The position numbers and the translations under genes are program-made. Positions 7,917-15,488 of a stretch of 64,000 nt of DNA are shown piece after piece. Location: the NCBI RefSeq assembly GCF_013285385.1, contig NZ_CP054212.1, positions 2,604,001-2,668,000 of the forward strand. The letters run 5' to 3'. Position 1 is the first letter of the stretch. Every line of letters starts with the position of its first letter. This DNA comes from Paramixta manurensis (GTDB lineage: Bacteria; Pseudomonadota; Gammaproteobacteria; Enterobacterales; Enterobacteriaceae). Under the pieces are notes generated by a model, which saw only the letters and a list, made by a program, of their open reading frames with translations, searched no databases and had not been told where the DNA came from.

Positions 7917-8238
7917 ATCGCCCTCCTTTCGCTGTGAGCAATTCTTCTTCAAACCATACCCTCTGAGTGGCATGTAACGCCTGAAGATAAATTTCCTCCC
8001 GTTCGCCGGGACGCCAGTCATAAGGAGTGCGACCGTCGATAACATCATGGCAATCAGAACAACCAAACACAGCCCAAAAGTCATCAGACTTATAAGCCAT
8101 GCCATGCGTTAAGCTCGGCAAATGACAAAGCACTACCGTTTCCCGATTGAAATTACATATCCCCGGTATCTGGAGCGTGCACTGGCGCCCCCGCGCTGAG
8201 TCAGTTAAATACTTCGAACGTAACGCAGGGGCTTTCAT
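7909..8238 (-). CDS. DUF1364 (YbcO-type) nuclease
   Basis: A 109-residue protein of the YbcO/DUF1364 family. It shows S-A-R-G-R-Q-C-T-L-Q-I-P-G-I-C-N near the N-terminus and C-S-D-C-H-D-V-I-D-G-R in the middle, the paired cysteines and C-H-D of an HNH-like fold. Members occupy the nin region of lambdoid phages and are considered structure-specific nucleases. The ATG at 8238 shares its last base with the previous stop (TGATG). An upstream in-frame TTG is less likely. Confidence 0.85.
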   Translation of the reverse strand: MKAPALRSKYLTDSARGRQCTLQIPGICNFNRETVVLCHLPSLTHGMAYKSDDFWAVFGCSDCHDVIDGRTPYDWRPGEREEIYLQALHATQRVWFEEELLTAKGGRFA

Positions 8239-8882
8239 CAATACTCCATAAGTTTATTAATAGCGCTTTCCATCTCTGCCGGATCGGCAAAGTGCTGGCT
8301 TAATGTTTCATTCCAGATAACCCCGGCGACGCCGCGATAAACCTCATCAAACTTACCCTGATCCATATTTGCGAATGCAATAGACCATCGCTGTTTTAGT
8401 GTTCCACCGTCGGGATTAGGCGCCAGGTCATAAAAGCCTGCCTTGATCATTACGTGGTTGAGATATGCATCAGTTGATTTAACCGCCTCCGCGTCGAAAC
8501 GATCCCTACGCTGGCGGGCGATTTTCTCCAGTACCAGTTCCGCAATACCTTTCGTGACGTTGTCGTATAACTCTGGCATTTGGGATTGCTGAGCGACGAC
8601 TTTAGCCACTTCATGCGCAATCCACTCTTCCGGACGGCTGACAAACTGCCAGTCAGGCACCCAATACGATATACCCAACTCAATCAACTTCCAGAATTTG
8701 CGATGATGCTTGATGTTGCGGCGGTCACCGACCGGAGACATTGCGATTGGTGTGCCAACCGGCACACCTTTCATGATTTCCCGGTCATGGTCGGTACAGT
8801 ATTTAATTCCCCCGCCGGGCAGAAGCACGCCAAGCGCCTCGGTTTTGTGCTTACGGGATGACTTAGCAGTAGCAACGCTCAT
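8238..8882 (-). CDS. DUF1367 phage protein
   Basis: A 214-residue protein with the family signature R-R-N-I-K-H-H-R-K-F-W-K-L-I-E-L-G-I-S-Y-W near residue 60. DUF1367 proteins are common in the nin region of lambdoid phages next to DUF1364 nucleases and methylases; no biochemical role is established that I know of. ATG at 8882 overlaps the upstream stop as TGATG. The resemblance of R-x-H-R-K-F-W to the start of NinB is superficial. Confidence 0.7.
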   Translation of the reverse strand: MSVATAKSSRKHKTEALGVLLPGGGIKYCTDHDREIMKGVPVGTPIAMSPVGDRRNIKHHRKFWKLIELGISYWVPDWQFVSRPEEWIAHEVAKVVAQQSQMPELYDNVTKGIAELVLEKIARQRRDRFDAEAVKSTDAYLNHVMIKAGFYDLAPNPDGGTLKQRWSIAFANMDQGKFDEVYRGVAGVIWNETLSQHFADPAEMESAINKLMEY

Positions 8883-9754
8883 CAAACGCCCTCCCCGGGT
8901 AGCGGTTCGCTGGCGCTGTTAATTGCCCGCTTTACGCTTGAAAACAATTGACGTAACCGCATGACTTCGGCATCACCCTGTAAACGCCGGCTCGCATCTT
9001 GAATAGCCAGTGTTAACTGTCGAATTGTGCTCTCTTCCGGCAAACCCAATGACAGGGCCAGTTCCTTTTGAGCATGGTTCAATCGCTCAACGGCTCTGGC
9101 TACAGCCTCACGACTGTATTGCAATTCATGGTGGGTTTGATTTCGAATTGCTTCCCTTTGCTCATCGCAGCGCGCTATTTCATCCGCCAGGTTATCAGTG
9201 GCTGTATATGCCCGGGCAACTAAAGTCGCGATTTCATCACCGTGCCGCTTAGCAAGCTCACGCTCAGTAAACCAGACGCAGGCCTGGCGAATTTTAAGCT
9301 CAGTTCGTTTGTTCTCACGGGCGATACCATCAATCAGGAGCTTAATCCATGCATCTCGGGGGAGATTATCAACCGCTTGCATTGTCGGGCCTTTAACATT
9401 TCGCCAGCCATTCCCTCCCCGCACCATTAACCCGCATCCGGCGGGCAATTCGCTTTTCTTGATAAGACCTTCCGGAACAGCAAACACTACGCCGCTCGCA
9501 TACGACAGGTAGCGTGTATATTTGCCTTTGGTTACATCGGCGCGGAAATCGGATACCGAAATTTTGCACTCATACGCAACCGGGCAGAATTTACTAAAGC
9601 TGAAGGGAACGGCGTAAACGTCCGGTCTTGCACTACCTGACGGCCCTAGTTGCATATCTTCCCAAACGAATCGCGAAGTATTTCTGCGTAAATGCTCTGC
9701 CAGGTCGTGAGCAAGTGCATCGTGTTGCCATTTTTGCATTGTAAACATGCTCAT
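8882..9754 (-). CDS. MmcB-like PD-(D/E)XK nuclease-fold protein with coiled-coil tail
   Basis: A 290-residue protein. The first roughly 130 residues look like a restriction-nuclease fold: S-A-R-P-D-V-Y-A-V then V-A-Y-E-C-K-I-S-V-S-D-F-R-A-D, giving the D and E-x-K core, and Y-L-S-Y-A-S-G-V-V-F-A-V-P-E-G-L. This is close to the MmcB DNA-repair family. Residues about 140-290 are helical and charged, probably coiled coil. ATG at 9754 follows a GGGGCGAG sequence and overlaps the previous stop (ATGA). Family-level call; substrate unknown. Confidence 0.6.
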   Translation of the reverse strand: MSMFTMQKWQHDALAHDLAEHLRRNTSRFVWEDMQLGPSGSARPDVYAVPFSFSKFCPVAYECKISVSDFRADVTKGKYTRYLSYASGVVFAVPEGLIKKSELPAGCGLMVRGGNGWRNVKGPTMQAVDNLPRDAWIKLLIDGIARENKRTELKIRQACVWFTERELAKRHGDEIATLVARAYTATDNLADEIARCDEQREAIRNQTHHELQYSREAVARAVERLNHAQKELALSLGLPEESTIRQLTLAIQDASRRLQGDAEVMRLRQLFSSVKRAINSASEPLPGEGV

Positions 9755-10218
9755 CTCGCCCCCCTTAGCTTCCGCACCTGCTCAAGCCGTTCAGTGAGGA
9801 AGCTCATTTCCTTATTGGCTTTGTCGATGTCAGCATTAACATCAGCCAGCCGAAACTGAGCCGTTTTAATGCGCGCACGACAATTCACCTCTTCACGCTT
9901 CAACTTCTCCAGGCCTTGCCGGTGATCGGTAATTTCCTGACGAAGCGCTCTAAGCTCCCAGTCTATTTTGCTCTCACCCTTTGTCCGTGCCAGTATCCAG
10001 TCAAAGGCATCCACTACTGCACCGCAACGCCGACAAGTTAACTGACGATAGTGTTCGTCAACGAGAACGTTGGCATGCTGGCAACGATGATGTTTGTGTT
10101 CCGGTGGTGGCGCTTCAACCAGATTACGCATTTCTTTAATGTCGCTGTTCTTATCGAAGCGCTTCGTGAAAGCAAGGACATTATCACTGTTATCAGGTGC
10201 ATCGATTTGATCGCTCAC
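9751..10218 (-). CDS. Small zinc-ribbon plus coiled-coil phage protein
   Basis: I choose a GTG start at 10218, whose last three bases form the Dam stop (GTGA), with a GGGGGTGG sequence upstream. A longer frame would run deep into the dam gene. The 155-residue product has H-x-x-C-x-H and C-R-R-C pairs (about residues 40-66) that could bind zinc, followed by a long charged helix (about 85-155) likely to be a coiled coil. I do not recognise a named family. It lies within the nin-type chain of DNA-processing genes. Confidence 0.65.
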   Translation of the reverse strand: MSDQIDAPDNSDNVLAFTKRFDKNSDIKEMRNLVEAPPPEHKHHRCQHANVLVDEHYRQLTCRRCGAVVDAFDWILARTKGESKIDWELRALRQEITDHRQGLEKLKREEVNCRARIKTAQFRLADVNADIDKANKEMSFLTERLEQVRKLRGAR

Positions 10219-10862
10219 GCTGCCACCCCCGACATGTTTGCCGCCGCCTTTCTGATTTGAGCAATAAACGCAGCGCCACGGGCCTCTAAATGGTCCCGGC
10301 TTACATAATCCATTGCAGGACCGCGCCACGTTTTATCGAACACGGCTATCGCAGCCGCAAAACCTGCGGAGGATGATGTAGGCTGGCCCGGCGCTGGCCG
10401 GTACCATTGTGGCAAATCAAAACTGACTCGCCCGCGAATAAAGGAGACATGGTCGGCCTCTTCAGGCCACCAAATTTCACTTGTCGCAGCTTTAATCAGG
10501 AATACGTAGCGCCCGCCAGCGTCACGCATTTTCATCGCATAGCTAATGATGTGCCGCATGCCGGTAATGTACTGTTCCCCGTACTGACTGGCACGGCTAT
10601 AGGGCGGATTCGCGTAGCCAGCGCCGTTCAACTCTTTCAGTCGTGCGGACCAGTTTTGCGTGAGCGCATTCTCCTCAGCAGTATAAAATGCCTCGCACTT
10701 TGCATTGTCCGTGTCGGCAAACAGATCCAGAACAAACGGGCCGAACATGGCATTAATACCCCACCAAAGTCTATCGGGAGAGCGCCACTGATCGCCTATT
10801 TCTTTAAGTTCGTGTGTGGGCCTGGCTTTTAGTGCCTGCAATGCTTCAACATATGGGTTCAC
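10215..10862 (-). CDS. Phage DNA N-6-adenine methyltransferase (Dam type)
   Basis: A 215-residue protein of the phage Dam family. The catalytic motif N-P-P-Y appears as A-N-P-P-Y-S near residue 88, with W-R-S-P-D-R-L-W-W near the N-terminus and F-V-L-D-L-F-A-D as the SAM-binding strand. It would methylate adenine in phage DNA, protecting it from host restriction or tuning replication. The start is GTG at 10862, preceded by AGGAGGTGA and overlapping the upstream stop (GTGA). Target sequence cannot be read from the protein. Confidence 0.88.
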   Translation of the reverse strand: MNPYVEALQALKARPTHELKEIGDQWRSPDRLWWGINAMFGPFVLDLFADTDNAKCEAFYTAEENALTQNWSARLKELNGAGYANPPYSRASQYGEQYITGMRHIISYAMKMRDAGGRYVFLIKAATSEIWWPEEADHVSFIRGRVSFDLPQWYRPAPGQPTSSSAGFAAAIAVFDKTWRGPAMDYVSRDHLEARGAAFIAQIRKAAANMSGVAA

Positions 10863-11206
10863 AGCGTCACCTCCTCTTTCGAAGGCACCAGACGATAAAA
10901 CCAGACCTTTTTACCGGTTTCGTCATTGCGCACTATCCGCACTTGTTTAACCAGACCGTGACGAACAGCACTCACCTCGCGCAGCCGCGCGCTAATCGCG
11001 GCCTGAGTATCCCCTTCACCGGGAAACATTGTGGAAAGTAACTTTTCGATGCCACGCAACGTGTACCAGTCCGCGCCCGCTGTTGCGACCATTACCCTGT
11101 GCAGTTGCGTGTTAGCGTCTGAGAAACGTCCCTCCAGGCTAAGCTTGCGAAGTTCCTGGTTGATGCCACTACGTTCTTTTGCCGAGACTTCAGGTATTTT
11201 GACCAT
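10859..11206 (-). CDS. Hypothetical nin-region protein, possible winged helix
   Basis: A 115-residue protein with ATG at 11206 overlapping the rdgC-like stop (TGATG). The middle segment (D-W-Y-T-L-R-G-I-E-K-L-L then A-A-I-S-A-R-L-R-E-V) and the ending K-K-V-W-F-Y-R-L-V read like a winged-helix DNA-binding domain with a beta wing. I do not recognise a named family. Translational coupling with the RdgC fusion and the Dam gene suggests a role in DNA metabolism. Confidence 0.6.
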   Translation of the reverse strand: MVKIPEVSAKERSGINQELRKLSLEGRFSDANTQLHRVMVATAGADWYTLRGIEKLLSTMFPGEGDTQAAISARLREVSAVRHGLVKQVRIVRNDETGKKVWFYRLVPSKEEVTL

Positions 11207-12336
11207 CACGCACCCTCCGCAACAGCCAGAACGTTTCGTGAACCATCCGGTAAAAGCGCAGATACGACGCCCCGCACCTCCATCAACTCAATTAACCGGG
11301 CGCCCCGGTTATATCCGATGCGAAACTCACGCTGGATACCTGAAATTGTCGCCCGGTTCCTTTCCACGACAAATTTAACTGCCTGCTCATAGAGCGGATC
11401 GTTATCGCCTTCGGTATCTGGATTGGCTGTATTGTCAGCTTTAGCCACCCCGCCTAACCCGGCAATGAGCGCACTGATAAGGGCAGACAGTTCGCCGGTC
11501 ATCAGCACAAAATCAGCGTCAAAACGTGCTGCAGCATCTTCGCGATCAATATCATCGTTCTGTTCGAGAATATTTGCGCTGAACTTCAGGCGCTTAAGCA
11601 TGGCTGCATCAGTCAGTACAAAATTTATACGCTCCTGCCAGTCCAGCGCCAGCCTGGTTACCAACTTCCCGGCCCGGATATGCGTTGCTATCTCATCAGA
11701 CACCAGATCCTGATGTTTACTGCTCAGCACCCCGCCATCTTCCAGTACAGCCTTTAGCTCAGCCTCGTCAGACAGTGAAAACCCGGCGGGCGGATTACCG
11801 CTGCGTACCCATTCTGTAACGGTCAGTTCGATCGGGGTTTCCAGCACCAGGGGCAAGACAGGTAGCGATCCGATGGTTTTACGGAGCAAGGCCAGGGCAT
11901 CCTCCGCTTTTTTGGCGCTGGCGGCATCAACGACGATTAACCCGGCCCCTTCGTTAATCCAGATCGCCGTAGTATGGTATTTACTGAAAGCACGCGGCAG
12001 CAGAGTCTGGACAACTTCATCCCGCAACGTGTCTTTTTCGGTTTTCTTCAGGCGGCGCTGTTGTGCCGCTTCGAGTTTTTCCACTCGCGCAGCCAGTTCT
12101 CTCGCGATGACGGGCGCAGGGAGTATTTTCTCTTCACGCTGTATCTTCACCAGGATTTGCCCGTTAGAACGGTAAACCAGTTCTTCACCGAATGGCGCCA
12201 CCCATCCTGATTTTGCTGCATCCTGACTTCCGCACGGGGTAAACGCGAATGCCTGCATTTGTTTACCGAGTTGAGAAAAATCGATATTGCGGCTCAGCTT
12301 ATAAATCGCCGCGTTTTTGAAGTAGCTCATGGTCAT
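11206..12336 (-). CDS. RdgC-like protein fused to an FtsK-gamma domain
   Basis: A 376-residue protein. Residues 1 to about 298 match RdgC, the ring-shaped double-strand DNA-binding protein that restrains RecA: it starts M-S-Y-F-K-N-A-A-I-Y-K-L and contains F-T-P-C-G and G-W-V-A-P-F-G. A short Asn/Asp/Gly linker follows. Residues 313-376 then match the FtsK gamma domain closely, with A-x-I-S-G-I-Q-R-E-F-R-I-G-Y-N-R-G-A-R and M-E-x-x-G-V-V-S. In FtsK that winged helix reads KOPS sequences and contacts XerD. Normal RdgC is about 300 residues, so the tail is an addition. The ATG at 12336 sits in the repeated AAGGACTAACCAATGACC module and overlaps the P-like stop. Confidence 0.85.
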   Translation of the reverse strand: MTMSYFKNAAIYKLSRNIDFSQLGKQMQAFAFTPCGSQDAAKSGWVAPFGEELVYRSNGQILVKIQREEKILPAPVIARELAARVEKLEAAQQRRLKKTEKDTLRDEVVQTLLPRAFSKYHTTAIWINEGAGLIVVDAASAKKAEDALALLRKTIGSLPVLPLVLETPIELTVTEWVRSGNPPAGFSLSDEAELKAVLEDGGVLSSKHQDLVSDEIATHIRAGKLVTRLALDWQERINFVLTDAAMLKRLKFSANILEQNDDIDREDAAARFDADFVLMTGELSALISALIAGLGGVAKADNTANPDTEGDNDPLYEQAVKFVVERNRATISGIQREFRIGYNRGARLIELMEVRGVVSALLPDGSRNVLAVAEGA

Positions 12337-13073
12337 TGGTTAGTCCTTGATTGCCTGTTTTTTTGAATAATCCGGGCCAGCATTTCACGCCCTTTTTTGT
12401 TTGTTTCCGGGGTGGTCAGCCCCTTCTCATGTCCTACGGTTTCCGGTCGGGTTTTATGTTCCAGCCGGATCACCGGCGCAGGTATGCTTTCCCCTGCCTG
12501 TAGTTTTTTCCCCCATTGTCTGAGTAATGTTTCAGCTACCTTACGAAGCTCAGCCATGCCGTGGTTGTACTGCAACATCGCCCGGCGCATTTCTGTGACA
12601 ATCCAGTACATGACTGGCGCACTCCACGGAAACATTGCCGCATCGCTGTAGTTCATCCTGCCCGCGCAATAGCGCTCAAACTCTGCCATCACGTCCTCAA
12701 GTACCGGTAACCGCGCATCAACACACTCTCTCGCCAGCGCTATCCAGTCCGGAGGCGACGGAAACGGATAAAACTTTCGCCCCGGCGCCGTATCAACGGC
12801 ATAGCGAAGTTGCTCAGGTCTGATTCCCTCCACGGCCAGCACTCTTACCAGTTCCGCCCCAAACGTCTCCACCAGTTGCGGCGTATTCATCCTGCCCAAC
12901 CACATCGGCCAGTGGATCGGGTACAGCGGAATAATCACCCTCAAAGCAATTTCCCTCAGTTCCTGATGATCCGTAGCCGTACTTGTCCTGTACTGCCTGG
13001 ATTGCGGCGAGTCCCTGCTGGAAACGATCCGCTGCATTGCTTCCGCCGTTACCGGCGCTGGTCGGTTTGACAT
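12333..13073 (-). CDS. Replication protein P-like (helicase loader)
   Basis: I choose ATG at 13073, with AAAGGGG 6 bases upstream. The 246-residue product resembles lambda P-type helicase loaders in layout: a long helical N-terminal half, then P-F-P-S-P-P-D-W-I-A-L-A-R-E-C (compare the P-S-P-x-x-F-x-x-W-C motif). It follows an O-like gene, as in lambda. P would recruit host DnaB to the phage origin. The N-terminal 260 bases overlap the end of the O-like gene in another frame, much longer than the usual few-base overlap. The stop lies within the start module of the RdgC fusion. Confidence 0.75.
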   Translation of the reverse strand: MSNRPAPVTAEAMQRIVSSRDSPQSRQYRTSTATDHQELREIALRVIIPLYPIHWPMWLGRMNTPQLVETFGAELVRVLAVEGIRPEQLRYAVDTAPGRKFYPFPSPPDWIALARECVDARLPVLEDVMAEFERYCAGRMNYSDAAMFPWSAPVMYWIVTEMRRAMLQYNHGMAELRKVAETLLRQWGKKLQAGESIPAPVIRLEHKTRPETVGHEKGLTTPETNKKGREMLARIIQKNRQSRTNQ

Positions 13074-13929
13074 AGCGCGCCCCTTTCGCATATTGCTGTT
13101 TCAGTGACTGGATGAATTTTTGTTGCCACTGGCTGTGGTAATAAACCCTTCCGGTTGGTTGCCAGTAAAACCGGAATTCGTTGAGTAGTTCAGGTGTGTA
13201 ACCCGCATCAGCCAGACCGGTCAGGGCCGCAATACGGGCAAAGTCGTTGCCCGGCTCCCATTCGAGCGTCATTGGAAACATGCCAGCCTGAGGCGTCGGT
13301 GCCTTGTGGGGAACACGCCCGTCAAGAAGTGCGTTGTGGTGTGGGTTTTCCGGCTCTACGCTATCGCCTGAATTTTGACCAGCGTCAGAGAGAGAGAGAT
13401 CAGTATTTACTGTAGATCCGTAATTACTAATGTCCTGAAATTCAGGATACGGATTTTCAGGATACGGATTTTCAGGATGTGGGTTAGCTCCCATTTCAGC
13501 CGTTTCCTGATTTTCAGGATGCGGCTCCATGCCCTGCCCTGTCTGCGCTGGCTCCGTTTCCTGAAATTCAGGATATGGTCCGGCAGATTCGTCAATACCC
13601 TCATGAAATTCAGGAACGGCCTGTCTGGGCACATCATATACGTAATAGTCATATCCATCGGTTACGCCACGTTCATCACGTAGCTGAATGCGTAGTACGA
13701 AACCGACATCAATCAGTTCATTGAGCAGCTTGTACACCGCATCACGACCACAACCGCGAATGCCTTTTTTCTCCTGCCAGAGGTGTGACGGGTTAACGCT
13801 CCAGCCGTCCGGTTTGGAAAGCAGGTAGTGCAGCAGCCCTTCCGCCGCCCATGTCAGGGCGCCGTTACCAATGGCCTGATTGTCGATCAGCGTATAACCG
13901 CGCTGGCGGTTAGCTCGTACGATAGCCAT
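12814..13929 (-). CDS. Replication initiator, O-like with DnaT-type domain, containing origin repeats
   Basis: A 371-residue protein. The N-terminal winged-helix domain (about 1-95) starts Y-T-L-I-D-N-Q-A-I and binds DNA in this family. A central region (about 105-170) carries repeated P-E-[N/F] units encoded by iteron-like DNA. Residues about 220-290 (W-E-P-G-x-D-F-x-R-I-A-A-L, then F-R-F-Y-W-x-x-x-G-R-V-Y-Y-H-S-Q-W-Q-Q-K-F) match the DnaT C-terminal domain, which binds single-stranded DNA and the primosome. A Gly-rich tail (about 290-371) overlaps the P-like gene. ATG at 13929 overlaps the upstream stop. Confidence 0.82.
   Translation of the reverse strand: MAIVRANRQRGYTLIDNQAIGNGALTWAAEGLLHYLLSKPDGWSVNPSHLWQEKKGIRGCGRDAVYKLLNELIDVGFVLRIQLRDERGVTDGYDYYVYDVPRQAVPEFHEGIDESAGPYPEFQETEPAQTGQGMEPHPENQETAEMGANPHPENPYPENPYPEFQDISNYGSTVNTDLSLSDAGQNSGDSVEPENPHHNALLDGRVPHKAPTPQAGMFPMTLEWEPGNDFARIAALTGLADAGYTPELLNEFRFYWQPTGRVYYHSQWQQKFIQSLKQQYAKGARYVKPTSAGNGGSNAADRFQQGLAAIQAVQDKYGYGSSGTEGNCFEGDYSAVPDPLADVVGQDEYAATGGDVWGGTGKSAGRGGNQT
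13439..13622. repeat. Iteron-like repeats, candidate phage replication origin
   Basis: Six copies of a TTCAGGA-containing unit (consensus about ATTCAGGATACGG) lie in one orientation with TTCAGG at 13441, 13456, 13471, 13513, 13567 and 13609. Spacings are 15, 15, 42, 54 and 42 bases, all multiples of three because the units are also codons. An AT-richer stretch lies at about 13400-13440. Lambda keeps its origin iterons inside gene O in the same way, so this is the best origin candidate. Confidence 0.7.
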
Positions 13930-14111
13930 CAGACCGACTCCGGTTCATCGGCCCTGTGTTTGTTCTGCTCACGCGAGTAATACGCTTTGGTGACTCCGGA
14001 CAAAGCCCCTGTGATAGCCAGACGCCGGGTTTCTTCCCCGGCAACGTCGATTTTCTTGCCGATGATGCCAGCAATGAGATCGACGGATTGTGTTTGCGTT
14101 AATTTATCCAT
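13929..14111 (-). CDS. Small hypothetical early protein (60 aa)
   Basis: A 60-residue protein with ATG at 14111, an AGG-containing ribosome site (GCAGGTTTAACC) and a stop that overlaps the O-like start as TGATG. It is mostly helical, with a basic C-terminal third. No family recognised. It lies where lambdoid phages carry small genes between cII-type genes and O; its tight coupling suggests it is expressed. Confidence 0.55.
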   Translation of the reverse strand: MDKLTQTQSVDLIAGIIGKKIDVAGEETRRLAITGALSGVTKAYYSREQNKHRADEPESV

Positions 14112-14113
14112 GG

Positions 14114-14464
14114 TTAAACCTGCTTGCGTTGAGGCACTGGCAACCAGTCAGGAACCGGTAAACCAGCGGATTGAAGTTCGTTGTGAACGTGCTGAAGCAT
14201 CTCCGGCGACTCAGCAAACATCGCCAGGAAACCCCGGATAGCAGCAATATTGGTTTCTACTGCCGGATTTGAAGAAAGCACTTCGGAAGCTGCTTTGATG
14301 GCCACTGCCTCGGGCTCAGTCCAGCGGGTTTTAATCTGGTCTTCACGAAGCATGTGGAACGGCAAGCCTGCTTTTCCGACTTTCTTACGGGAAAGCAACT
14401 CCTGCCGCATATCGTCGATCTTAGCCCCTGCCGATTCAGGATCGGGGCGGTTTACAATGGTCAT
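14114..14464 (-). CDS. Hypothetical early-right protein (116 aa)
   Basis: A 116-residue protein starting within a TTAAGGACTAACCAATGACC module. It is the second gene of the rightward early operon, the position of cII in lambda, but I see no clear CII-type helix-turn-helix. The sequence has a basic N-terminus and a helical middle (E-A-V-A-I-K-A-A-S-E-V-L). Function unknown. Confidence 0.6.
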   Translation of the reverse strand: MTIVNRPDPESAGAKIDDMRQELLSRKKVGKAGLPFHMLREDQIKTRWTEPEAVAIKAASEVLSSNPAVETNIAAIRGFLAMFAESPEMLQHVHNELQSAGLPVPDWLPVPQRKQV

Positions 14465-14483
14465 TGGTTAGTCCTTAAAGTGG

Positions 14484-14726
14484 TTATTGCTGGGATGGCT
14501 TGGTCAGGGCCAGCCCGAGGCGGTTAGGGTCTCTGCCGTAATCCGCCGGGTTGTAGACATACGGGATGTCAGGTGAGAGGTGGCAAAGCAAAGCGATTCT
14601 CTCCGGGATGTGCTTACGCCAAGTATGGACGGCTGGTCGAGCCACTCCAAGAGCATCAGCAATTGCCGTGTCCGTGCGAAACTTCTCTTTAAGCATCTGA
14701 TAAAGAACTGGTTGTTTAAATGTCAT
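14484..14726 (-). CDS. Cro-like regulator
   Basis: An 80-residue protein with a compact helix-turn-helix: T-D-T-A-I-A-D-A-L-G-V-A-R-P-A-V-H-T-W-R-K, followed by I-P-E-R-I-A-L-L-C. This matches the YdaS/Cro-type layout. It is the first gene of the rightward early operon, divergent from cI across the operator region. It would compete with CI at oR and favour lytic growth. Confidence 0.82.
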   Translation of the reverse strand: MTFKQPVLYQMLKEKFRTDTAIADALGVARPAVHTWRKHIPERIALLCHLSPDIPYVYNPADYGRDPNRLGLALTKPSQQ

Positions 14727-14737
14727 ACTTTACCCTC

Positions 14738-14807
14738 GTCAATAAAGTTACATTTTATAGCAAGAAACTAACGACAAGTAAATTACATTGAGTTCGTATA
14801 ACTTACT
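14738..14807. promoter_or_regulatory. oR operator region with divergent pR and pRM promoters
   Basis: The cro-cI gap holds GTCAATAAAGTTACATT (14738-14754), a related site around AAGTAAATTACATTG (14776-14790) containing the palindrome GTAAATTAC, and a third partial site GTATAACTTAC (14796-14806). A pR candidate on the minus strand is TTTACT (14782-14777), 17 bases, TATAAA (14759-14754), overlapping the first two sites. For cI, TATAAC at 14797-14802 lies so near the ATG at 14812 that its transcript would be nearly leaderless, as for lambda pRM. Confidence 0.6.
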
Positions 14808-14811
14808 TACC

Positions 14812-15483
14812 ATGAAAACATTTGGTGAAAGATTCAGAACAAGGCGAGAGCAGCTAGACCTAACTCAAGAAGAGGCTGCTAAAGCAATCAATCGGTTACT
14901 TAAAGGTGATCGAGGCACTTTTACGCGTGTAACTATTAGCAATATAGAGAATGGAAACCAATCGAGTATCAAAGACAAGGTATTACTTGCTGCGGTTGAT
15001 GTGTTGAAGTGCTCGCCACGATGGCTGGTTTATGGTGAAGGTCCAGTTGAAGAAAGAAATGTAAACGTAGCTGAAACTTCTAGTCATCAACGCTTAATAC
15101 CTCTGATAGACTGGGTTCAGGCTGGTGCATTCACTGAGGTGGGCTCATACCCGGAGGATAGCTATGAATATTATCCCTGCCCTGCCAACCTTAGCGATAA
15201 GGCATATGCACTTAGGGTTGAGGGCGAATCGATGATCCCTCGCTTTGAACCGGGAGATATAATCTACATAGACCCTTCGCAACGGCAAAAGATTAACGGA
15301 AAATTTGTTATAGCCAGGTTGGTAAATGAAAACTCTACTACCTTTAAGCAACTACAGATTATCGATGGAAAAATCTATCTTCAGGCCCTCAATCCAAACT
15401 ATACTCCAGAAATGAAGTTTACTCATGTAAATCAGGACTGTGAAATTATCGGCACCGTAGTTTGGCACATCAAGCCAGTTTAA
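14812..15483 (+). CDS. CI-type prophage repressor, LexA/S24 self-cleaving
   Basis: A 223-residue repressor. The N-terminal helix-turn-helix spans about 1-75. An Ala-Gly cleavage site is visible at A104-G105 (W-V-Q-A-G-A-F). The S24 protease dyad appears as S140 (E-G-E-S-M-I-P) and K179 (T-T-F-K-Q-L), 39 residues apart as expected. RecA-stimulated cleavage would induce the prophage. I choose the ATG at 14812; a longer frame to 14788 would extend through the operators. Codon use is more AT-rich than in the late genes. Confidence 0.9.
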   Translation: MKTFGERFRTRREQLDLTQEEAAKAINRLLKGDRGTFTRVTISNIENGNQSSIKDKVLLAAVDVLKCSPRWLVYGEGPVEERNVNVAETSSHQRLIPLIDWVQAGAFTEVGSYPEDSYEYYPCPANLSDKAYALRVEGESMIPRFEPGDIIYIDPSQRQKINGKFVIARLVNENSTTFKQLQIIDGKIYLQALNPNYTPEMKFTHVNQDCEIIGTVVWHIKPV

Positions 15484-15488
15484 CGCAT

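Noticed and set aside
8238..8882. NinB assignment for the DUF1367 gene
   Set aside because: The R-x-H-R-K-F-W similarity is short; the full sequence and neighbours fit DUF1367.
13439..13622. Possible CRISPR array
   Set aside because: Repeats are only about 13 bases, irregularly spaced and inside a replication gene; no cas genes. Better read as iterons.
14465..14483. nutR site between cro and the next gene
   Set aside because: The gap is only 19 bases and shows no boxB-like hairpin.
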